This document shows, piece by piece, positions 15,462-27,400 of a DNA stretch of 31,055 bases (its first letter is position 1; every line of letters starts with the position of its first letter). The DNA is from a virus. The position numbers were made by a program, and so were the translations under genes. The notes under the pieces are model-generated. The model made no database searches. It saw nothing but the letters and a program-made list of their open reading frames with translations, and was not told the DNA's origin. The stretch lies in IMG/VR virus record IMGVR_UViG_3300020455_000063, positions 1 through 31,055 of that record. The stretch is one strand, 5' to 3'.

Positions 15462-18400
15462 TCAAGGAGTTTTATATTGATCATATTTAAGGGAAGCAGA
15501 TCTTCTTACCACTGGTGAAGTAGAAATTCCACCTGTTCCTCCTAAAGTATATGCATTATAAGTATTACTCTCAGATCTAGAGGTGAGGTTGATTTTACCC
15601 CAACTATATGATCCAAAATAATTGCCAGTTTGAATACCAGCACCACTGAAAGTAGGCCATTGACCACTCCAAGTATTGAAGTTAGTTACTTTCACAAACA
15701 CCCTATTAAGATGAGTTGTACCTATTCCTACACCCGTAGTTCCAACTCCAGTTGCAGTTTGAACTATTTCATAATTATTAACTTCATAAACGTTATTTAG
15801 GAATTGTGTTCCCACTCCAATAACAGCACCACCAGTATCTACAGAATTTATTGATGTAGTTGCACTACCAACTGTAGAATTATTAACTATAAAGAAATCA
15901 CCTGTAGATATTCCACTAATAGTAACTGCAGTACCAGTAATATTAGAATCTCTTAAATCTGATGTAAGAGGAATATGTAAATCAAATATTAATTGATAAT
16001 TTGTCGTTCCAGCTCCAACTGTAGTAGTACCAAATCCAACAATAATTCCAGAATCACCCTGATAGTAATCAACCTTATTTTCTTCTTCAGACCAAGCAGG
16101 AGGACTGATAAGAACCATTGGTGGATTTGATGATGTATATCCAGCACCAACACTTGTAAGTGCGATACCAGTAATAGTTCCAGCAGCACCAATTATTGGA
16201 GTACCATAGGCAAGAGTGGATGTTGTACCAACACCAACCTCATTACCACTTAATGATGTAGTAGCAAAACTAACTGTAGCAGTACTATAACCAACACCAC
16301 CAGTAGAAATAGCAACAGAAGAAATTGTTCCTAAACCAGATACAATTGCAGTGCCAGCAGCACCAATCTTATCTTCTTGAGAAATTAATTTAACTTTCTT
16401 CTGGAAAACAAAGTCATTAGCAGTTGGTGATACATTATTAACCTCATCATATGGATCAAAATATGGTCTTGCATTTTCAACATAAATGACAGTTGATCCT
16501 ATTCCAACAGATTTAATAATAGGTGAATAAGGATTAATAACAGGTTCATAGAGTTCTCTATCTTTACCTACACCTTTTTCATTAATAATCTTATCTTCAG
16601 TTTGTCTACACCAATTGACTGGTCTTTTCAAATTAGAATTGTTACTATTTCCTGGTCCATAATATGGAGGAGTAGAAACAACATCTGTAGAATCAACACT
16701 AATAGGAACCCTTGCAGTTTCTTGTAACCAAGTATCTTGAGTTTGCAAACGACCAACCGTTAAATCATCACCTTCTTTTACAGTTTCAATAACTTTTCTT
16801 TCAACAACGTCTTGAGATCCAGTTCCTTTATAGAAAACAATTTCAATTGTATCACCAATCTTAGGTGATTCAGTGAATGTAATCACACTACCACCAGGGA
16901 ATTTATATCCTTTACCAGGAACTTGAGGGATACTATTAACAAAGACTAATAAAATATCTTCAACAACAATCTTAGATCCTTTTTTAGCAACAATAGAAAC
17001 TGATTCACCATTGACGGTTAATGGGAATTCAGTTTTACTTCCATCAATAAATCTTTCAACATTATCGAGAACTTGTAATTCACCAACAGACCATCCAGTA
17101 AATTCATCATTAAAAACTTTTTCAACATCAACTATAAACTCTGTGAAAGTTTTATTTGGATCAGTTGGAATACCTGTAGTGCCACCAATAGGAACTGTTA
17201 ATTTTTCAAGATTACCATAACCACTACCAGTATTTTGAATAGTAAATTGAACTACACTAGAACCTTGACCAACCACGACATCAATAGTAGCACCATCTCC
17301 AATTCCTGAAGATGTGTCACTGTAGGTTAAACCAATACCACTATATGATAATGGATCATCAATAACTACTTCACTATATCCTTCAACTACTCCACCTCTA
17401 GCATATTCATGATTTCTAGTTGATATTCCAGTTTGAGTTTCAAATGTCTTACTATTAATAACATGTAAGATTTCACTTCCATTTGCTGCAACATCTTCTT
17501 TACTTGCTGAATTGTTATTCAACCGAGGAGCAATAATAGCAGACTGAACTGATCCTAATCCAACATAGAAAGTGGGAACAGTAGAAACACCAATATTAAC
17601 TTCAAATGTAGTAGTTCCTACACCAACAGCAGTAACTGTAGTTCCTGTGTAATAAGGATCTGGTTTTCTAGGATATCTATGAACAGATGCATAATTATCT
17701 CTTGAGCATCTAAAGGATAAAGATTCAGTTTTTATACCAATACTTTGTCCTGTGCGTAGACTATGACCTGCACCAATACTTACTGTTAATATTCCAGAAT
17801 TAGCACTATATGAAGCAGTAGAGATGCTGTAAAGAGCAGTCTTAGATGTTCCTACATTAAGAGTAATAGTATCATCTGTTTTTGAATCAATGTTAATAGA
17901 AGTGCTAAATCCTGGATCAGTATATCTTGGATAAGGATGGATTGTTGCATAATCATCAAATTCACATCTAAATCTTAAACTATCTTGCTTTAATCTTACA
18001 CTAGTATCTGCAGATAATCCATGACTAGCAATAGAAAGAACTAAAGATCCTGTATCGGGATTATAAGTAGCATCACTAACGTTATGAGTTACAGTTGCAG
18101 AAGTTCCAACATAGACAGTAATCGTGTTTGCTGTATATCCTGTAATTGCAGTAGTAATTCCTGCAATAGGATCTGTTGAACGAGGATAAGGATGATTTGA
18201 AGTATGACTATCCATCGAACAAGTAAATACAATACCACCTGTAGCAATTCCAATAGTATTACTATCAGAAAGACCATGAGAAGGAATAGTAAGAACTAAG
18301 TTTCCAGTTCCTGCATCATATGTTGCATTAGTAGCAGTTGTTGTTCCAACACCTGTTACACTTACACTTCCAACACCAGAACTTACAAATGTATGATTAT

Positions 18401-21400
18401 AATCACCACCACTAATAACGGCAGCAGGGTCTGATCCAATAAATCTATGAGCATATGAACCACCAGCAACTATAGCACCAGAAGTAGCAGATACGAATTG
18501 GTGAGTAAAGTTATCACTATTAGCAGCATATCCCACATCAATTGCAATGTCTCCATCATTATGTGTAAGTCCATTAGCAACTGCACTAACAAAACTATGA
18601 ATTCCAGTATAAGTTGAAGGTGCTACAGGAAGAACATTAACTCTGAATGTATTTGTAGTTACATTAGAAACTACTATCCACTGACTAGCAATCGTATCTG
18701 ATTTTCTAGGATATGGATGTGAAGTAGCATAATTATCCTTAGCACAAGTAAATATTAAAGAGTTGGGTTCAAACTTAACTTTATCACCATTAGAGATGCC
18801 ATGACTAGCAGAAGTGACTGTCATGATCCCAGTCGTAGGACTATAAACTGCACCTGTTACAGTTTTTTTAGCACCATCTTTAGTAATCTTAACTGCAGTA
18901 TGATATGCAGAGTCTTGTCCTCTTGGATAGTAATGAGTAGATGCTCCACCATCTAGACCACATGTAAATGCTAGTCCAGTAAAGATAACAACACTCTTCT
19001 GACCACTAGTTGATAATCCATGACCAACAGCAGTCGTAACTGTCATAATACCAGAGATATTATCATAGACTGCAGTATGAATACCAACTCTAGGTGAGTA
19101 ATCACAAGTAAATGCAATACCAGAAAGTCTTACTTCATCACCAACCGATAATCCATGATCAGTCTGTGTTGTTATTGTAGAAATACCAGTAACTGAACTA
19201 TATCCAACATTTGCAACTTTTCTAGGTGAATAGAAAATGTGATCAGCATTAGTAACAGCAATTCCTGTAATATGTCCAGTTGTAATTTGTGCTGTTCCTA
19301 TTCCGATTACATTTGTACCTTTACGACTTAGAGTTTGTATACCAACATTAACAGTTTGAATACCTGCTCTATAACCAGAACCACTATTACCAATACTAAT
19401 AGACTTAATAGTACCACCAGCCGCAACGGTAACGGTTCCACCTGCTGCCACTAAAGGTTGATATCCAAATCCTTCACTAGAACCAACAGAAATTAATACT
19501 CCACCTTTAGGTAAATTTCCCACATTTACATCAGACGTAGAACTTCCCGTACCAGTAAATGAAATTGTTGTAACACCAACAGTAGGATCTTCTGTTATTG
19601 TAAATTCATTAGTTGCACCTGAAGTTTGATAGACATCATTAATAAGAACAATTGCAGTGTCAGTAACAATTCCTGAAATATTAGAACCACCAGACTGTAA
19701 AGTAAAGTCAGATTTTTGACCATTAAATTGTGAGGATAAACTATCAAAAATATAGTTTCTCCAATATGGTTCATTTGCAGTATCTGGAACACCAGAACGC
19801 ATAAATGTTCTTCCTTCAAAACTAGATCCCGTTGCAATTCCTGTCCAATCCCTAGAATCTGGTGGATTTGTAGAGGTGCTTAAAGGAACATTTCCATAAG
19901 GTGCTTCTACAAAGTTTATCGTATTATCAACAATATTATAATTACCATCTACCTTAGTTACTACAGTTCCTGTTCCATATCCTGCTAAAGTAGTTCCAGC
20001 CCAAGATCTTCTAACTCTAATAATATTATCATTTCCAGCAATACCAATAGAGTCAAGTCTAATAATCTCATTACCTATTTTAATCAAATCACCACCATAG
20101 AATGACGTAATTCCTGCAAACTCCAATTCATCATCAGTAGTAAATACTTGATCTGTTAAATGTGTAGTAACAGAAGTGGAGACAATAGGAGATTGGATAA
20201 TATTATCTAAAGAAATTATAGCTTTTTTATTCTGGTTAATAGCATTAAAACAGTGAGAGGTTCCAATACCCACACTTGTAAGATCAACCACCTCTGGGAC
20301 GGTCTGAAGTGCCTTAGCAGCACTTTCTGCAATCTTAATGGTTTCATCATCAATCTTAACTGCAAATACTTTACTTGGTAATAAAGTAGTTGTACCAACA
20401 CCAACAAATCCATCTGTGCTGGCAACACCAATTGCCATCGTATAACCACTACCAGGATTAGTGTAAATAAGTTCTTCACCAGTAACAAAGAAATGATTTG
20501 GTAAATTAATGCTATTAGTATCAGTATTAAGAATACTAGTGCTACTACCATCAAATGGTTTTCTAAAAATTGGATCACCTTTATGTGACAATCCAAATGC
20601 TCTTAATACAGCACTTTCAGTTCCCGTATACTCACCAAAACCACTTTCTATGGTTCCGTTATTAAAATCAATAGTATCCTTAGTATCATCTTGTATTCTT
20701 ACAGCACTGAAGTATACATTGACTTGAGCATTGATACTTGCTACTGGGGTAAAGAGTAATGAAACAGTTCCAGCAGAAGATACCTTTGATCCAAAAGTTC
20801 CAAGTCCACTTGCCGAAACATTAGAACCAACATTAGCAAATTCTACATCAAATGTTTCTGTTGAAGTTTCTGAAATATAATCAGTAACTGTAGCAAATTC
20901 AAACATTTCATAAGCTTGATTTGTAGCATCAGTAACTTGAACAACACCATAACCTGCTTCATATTCAGATGGCCATTGACCAACAGTAGTAATTCCAGGA
21001 GAAGAAGAAGAGTCAATTGATGTTGTTCTAGATTCTAATCTAGCATGTTTAAGATCAACTGTTCCAATTCCACTATATGCAGAATCTGCCATACCAACAA
21101 GAATGGTATTAATAACTCCAGTAGTTCCTATACCAACTTCTGAATTAGCAATAAAATCAACCTTCAATTCTGTTCCATCAATATAACCACGATAAGTTCC
21201 TAAACCACCAATCGATTCTGCACTATTAATAGTCGTCAATCTACCATATTCCATCAAATCTACATCAGTTCCATTATGAATTATATTAAGTTGATTATAC
21301 TCATGTTCTATACCACTAACATCTGGATTAATATTAATAATTACTTTGGCAGATCTATAAGTACTTGCAATACCTACAATCGTTGTAGTTCCAGTACCAG

Positions 21401-24400
21401 TGCCTATTGTTACACTCTCAGAATCAATTAATGTTCTACCAATCACAGTGCTTCCAGTGCTTAATAGATTATCATCAAGATTATAAGAAATACTTGCAAC
21501 CCAATAATCATTAACAGAAAAGTTTTCTGGATAGAAATTTAAATTACCTTCACTTCCAGCAATAGCAAAATCAAAATCTCCTTGATCATAAACTGACTCA
21601 ACTCTACCATATTGGTTAATATATCCAAAAGTGCTATCATGAATAATATCAACAATCATTAACTGTCGTTGTCCACCATATCTCTTATCTCTAACATAAG
21701 TAATATATTTTACTGCTCTTCTATCTGCTAATGTCCATCTAGCAACAGTACTAAATCTAGTTGCTCTTGGATTACTATTAAATGTTCCACTAAAATTATC
21801 TATAGAAACCACTCTATTTCCAACTGATTCAGAATAGTCTTTTAATATTCTACTTGAGAAAGTTATCTCATTGGAAACAGAATCATCTAAATTAATCTGC
21901 AATGCATTCTCAGATACTAAATCAAAATCATATACACAATTCAAATCACCCTTACCATAGAGATCATTTACTACAGAAACATCAGATAACTCTGTAGATA
22001 AACCAACTTTAACAGAAGCAGTTGATTCTAATTGATAATCAGAAAATTTCTTAAATCCTAATGTATGGTTTAAAGCTGAAACAGGATCATTCCATGTTTC
22101 AATATCAACTCTGGAACTTAAAGAGTATGAAAGATTTTGATAATAATCACTATCCTGCACTCTTTGCAAATTGCTATTAAGATATCCAGAATCAGTTTCC
22201 CATCCCTTTTCTACTCTAGAAGTTGCATTTAATTTAATATAGGAATCAAAAGTTTTTATAGATGAAGCAAGACCTTGCGTTGAAGAACTTAATCCTTTTA
22301 AAACATCATTAATTATAAATCCATCAGTATTGCTAACTCTTAAAATACCAGTATTTGGATTCCAATTTTGAACAGTACCTCTAGTTCTACTAATAGATCC
22401 TTCAACTACTTCACTATTAGCAAAATCATTGGGTTTTAATTTAATATCAAAAGTCGGCATAAATTTCTCAGGAACAATTCTTCCAGAAGAATTGATAAAA
22501 TCATATGTTCCTGCAGAAAGACCAGGAGCTTCCCCTACAAAATAATCTGAAAGATTATATGTAACAGTTCCAATACCACCATAATTTTGATCAACTGCTG
22601 TTATAGTAAAAAGTTTGTAATCATAATTTTCGGAGTTGTATCCTTTTGCAGATGTACCAATCCCAACACCCACACCTTCTACAAATACTTTATCACCAAC
22701 TGCAATTGGGAAAGTATCAGCAGTACTGAATCCAACAGATAATTGTATCGTTACATCATAATTTACTGTATTAAATCCAACGGTAGCAATTCCTACACCA
22801 TTACTATTTCTATCAGTAATAATTCTAGCAGGAGCATTGCTAATACCTTTAGTATTTTTAAGAATTTCTACATTTGGATTTCCTAGTGTATACTTTAGAT
22901 CAGCATCTAAAATAGGTTTATCTGTTTTACCATCAATAAGAATTAACTCTGGAGCAGATATATATCCTCTTCCGAAAGATGTTATTCCAATAGATTCAAT
23001 AGACATCAAAGCATCTATTTTAATAATCTGTGGTAAAGCTGTATCTGGTTTTATTGTAGTATCAGATGCAAAATCATATCCAATATCCTTAACCTTTATT
23101 TTTTTAATTTTTCCTACAGAAGTACTTCTTGCTTCAATAATTGCACCACTACCAACTTCAGTAGTAATTGTGGAAATACCAGGAAGATCATAATAATTTC
23201 TACCTTTACTTGTTATTTCAAATTCTGAAATAGCACCATATGCAGTTGGACTATCAGTTTCGTAAGATATAATTGAAGTAGTTCCATAAGAAAGTCTTTC
23301 TGGAGATTCTCTTAATGTATATGTAAATTCATTCGTAGATCCAACGGTAATTCTTTGCTTACCATTATAATCACTGTTAACTATTTGTACTTCACTACCA
23401 TTCAAAACTTCAGAATCTACATTGATCTCCTTTTTAACATTTGGTAAAGTGCTCTCAACGATTGGATCTAAAGTATAGTAAATGTTTTCTGGAACATCAT
23501 CAGTAACTGATAAAGTTACTTTAGCATCATCGGATACACCTGCAGTTCCACTTCTTGTAACATTAAAAACAGTAGACTGTGGAGAAGTTTCCCATTGTTT
23601 TGTTAAATTCTTATCACTATAGAAATTTAATAAAAATGCAGGATAGTTTGTAGATTGTGCAACATATCCTAAAGATTTATCAGAAAGATCAAATTCAACA
23701 AAAGAATTTTTATATGCTTTTAATGGAGGATTGATTAAATTTATTGTTCCTGAAGAAGTGCTAGTAATTCCTATTACATCTGGTTTTGATTCCTTTGCAT
23801 CATAATCAGTATTAGTTAATTTAAACTTATCACTATCAATTTTTACAATATAATAAATTCCATTATTACTTAAACCACCTGCAGGAGTTGATGCAGTATG
23901 AATAATTTTATCTCCAGTCGTATATCCATGATCAGTTATTGTAAATGCATTAGTAGTTGTATTAACACCAGAAGCAGTAAATGATTTTGGATTAACTATA
24001 AGTCTTCTATTGTAATCATTATACTTAACAGTCACTGTTGTAGTAAGACCAGATACTACATTCATATAAACATTTTCATAGTTTAATAAACCATGACTTT
24101 GACCAGTCGAAACAGTAGCACTGGTTCTACGAATTTCTCCAGTAATTACATTATAATTAGTTTTAAAACTATGATAAACACCAGTACCCAATCCAGAGAA
24201 GAATACTGTTGTACTACCTCTCTGTGTGCTTGCAATGCCTACAAAAGTACCTGTACTACCTAAACCAACTTTAACGGTGGATATACCTATCAAGTCTTCT
24301 GTAATAACTCCAGCATAAAGTGTCTCACCATTTGTTAATGTAGTTATTCCAGTATATGCAGCATCTACTCCATCCCATCTAATATTAAGACCCTCTCCAG

Positions 24401-27400
24401 CATTAGGAGAATATGTCAATTTATCACCTGTTTTTAATCCATGATCTGGAAGATAAATTGCTTTTGTTTGAATAAACAATTGAGTTAATCCAATTCCAGG
24501 ATTACTAAATGCAATTGTAGTTCCAATACCAACTCCCGATCTTGTACCTAATCCTACAGAATCAACAGGATTAAAATAAATTTGATTGTTTATTCTATAT
24601 TCATAATCAGAACTAAACCCAGAATTAATAGTAAGTCTTCTTGGTTTTTCAAGAATTTCTGAAGTTACTGTATGAGAAACTCCCGTAACTCCATTGATAG
24701 ATCTAAGAACTCTAATTCTTGAAAGAAGGGGTTCTAGATTTAATACTTTTATCGTTTCTGTTCCAATTCCAAGAAGATCATTAGATTGAAGTTTTGATAG
24801 ATCTCCACGAACATCAATATGAGTTACTATACCCGTAGCACCATCAGTTCCAATAGCAACAGCAGTTGTTCCTAATCCAATTACACTAAGTCTAGTAGAA
24901 GTAATTCCAGCATTATAAATTCCTCCAATCTGTGAAGAAGTTGTAGATAACCCAGTAACTGTAATAATATCACGATTAACCCATTGATGAGGTTCTGTAG
25001 AAACAATACTATAAATTCCTTTCTGACTTGAAGGATATATTTCAACATTGGTTATACTACTAGTAGCAGCACTTACACTACTTACTGGTTTACCAAGAAG
25101 TAGTGAAACTGAAGCGGCTGCATTATTCCCTTTAGTATTTGCATTATCAAATACTACCTTATCACCAACTTGGTAATTCTTACCACCAGTTTCAATTCCA
25201 ATACTCTCAACAAAACCTGGTTGAGTTCCAATAACATCTATAGTTTGAGATAACTTATCGGGTAATGGCATGTATGGATAATACACCTTATCATCATATA
25301 TCAAATTATAAGGTGTTGTATTTCTACACCACTTACTATTATTCAAATCATAACTATCTTGATTTGAAGAAACTAAGAAGTTAAAATCATTAGGAGTAGA
25401 ATAATAATTTTTACCAATCAAATAAGGGAATACTGGTAACTTATAAGTATTAAATTGTCCACCTTGCTCAGAACCAGAATCATCAATTGTTGCAAAATAT
25501 GCATAAGTTCCACTTGGGAATTGTGGAGTTACACAAAATCTTCCATTATTCTCATCCAAAATAGTTTCATCACTTACCGATTTGTAAGTATAATCATCAG
25601 TAAAGAATCCTGGAGGAAAAATACTTAAAGGTGGTCTATTTTCCTTAATTGTAGATTCTTCAATATATCCAGATTTCATCTGGGTTACTGTTCCACCTGC
25701 TTTCTTAATATAACCATAAGGACCATAAATTGGATTTCCATCATAAGCCCATCCAATAATTGGAGAATGGTTGTCTGATGGAACTTCTTGCCCATTAACC
25801 TTTTTTAAATCTGGTTCACCAAATAAAGATTTTCCTTCTTGATTCGTTGCATAAATTGTTTGTCTTAATTTTCTTGGTGCATATAAATGATTATATTGCA
25901 ATTCAATATTACCATCTTTTATAAATCCATCATCATCTGAAATTTGATTAGTTTGATAATATTTCTCAAATAAATTAACATTCCATTTTTGGAAATTAGA
26001 TCGAATCTTATTACCAGTTCCTGCAGAAATGACATCAATGGATGTATTGTCTTTAGAATATCCAGATCCTTTATGAATTATATTAACACTATCTAAAACA
26101 TAATTAACAGTTGTTCCTATACCAATTGACGAAGCATTTCCATTAAGATCAACTATTTTAAGAATAGGTGTTATAACCGCACCTACCCCATCACCATTTA
26201 ATTGTAAATCTGGTGGTGAATTATAATTCTCACCTTTATTCTCTACAACAACTTCACTAATTTTACCATTAGGATCAACAATAGGTGTTAACTGTGCATT
26301 CGATCCAGATAATAAAGTTATTTCAGGTTCTCTAATAAAGTTAATAATTTCAGATGAACCATATCCAACTCCATTATTAGATAAATGGATAGATGTTACT
26401 TCACCTCTGAATATAGGTTGAACCTTAAGTTCAAAAGTTTCAGATCCTACTGAATTAATACCAACATCCCCATCAATAGTTACAGTAATATCCTGATAGT
26501 TAAAATTATGAGTTCCTACTCCAATAGAAGTAAGAGGTCTATATTGCTTAGTCTTATGATAGAAATCACTAGCAGTGGTTCCTACTCCAACACTCGATAG
26601 ATAGAAACTATCATCATTTTTCTTGGTAACATAAAAATCAGTAGAAGTGGTAAGTCCTGCTATTGGTGTTCCATTACAAGTATAAGTAACAATTTCTCCA
26701 GATTCATAATCATGATTTTTAATATCAATACAATTTAAAGAAGTGTTTATACCTGCAGGAACAGCAGTTCTTTTTTTATTTTGATATCCTGCTCCACCAG
26801 AAAGTATATTGATAGATTCAACTATGTTTTTAGTTTCAACAGATTTTATAAATTGTTTTCCAATTCCTTTAGATGTTAATGCAATTGTATTAATACCTGC
26901 TAGAACACCTGCTTCATCTTTATGAAGTCTTATTGTAGTTCCAGCAGTTCCTACGAGAGCAGCATAATAAGTTGCACTTGTAGTAAGTCCACCAATAACT
27001 TGTTGCCCATCAGTAACATATATTACTTTCTCTGCATTTTTAAATTTATGGTAAGTGGTGAATCCAATTGTAGAAGGTAAAGTATCACCATCAAGACCTA
27101 TTCTAGAAGATCCTGCTTCAAAAGAAACAGAATGATCTATAGATTGCATATTTACAGAAACACGAGCACCTGATCCATTACCACCTTCAATTTTCAATGT
27201 AGGTGGTTCTTTATAATCAAAACCTGCATCAATAATTCTCATCTCCTTTAAAGATCCAGATATCGCAGCATATCCAGTAGCTGCAATACCAACAGAATCT
27301 TTAATATGTAAAAAAGGAGGATTGATTACATCATATTCTTTTCCACCAGCAAGAACATCTATACTTTCAAGTTTTCCATAATGAACCTGATCAAAAGATT

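Noticed and set aside
17570-19220. CRISPR-like or intergenic repeat array
   Set aside because: The repeats are degenerate, spaced by about 75-90 codons, and fully within an open coding frame; they are protein modules.
15989-20596. Minus-strand ORFs in alternative frames inside gp7 (for example 15989-16192, 18089-18277, 19595-19837, 20216-20596)
   Set aside because: They are Leu/Ile/Val-rich shadow frames within the continuous gp7 frame. Their hydrophobicity comes from AT-rich Thr/Ser codons read out of frame, so they are not membrane proteins.
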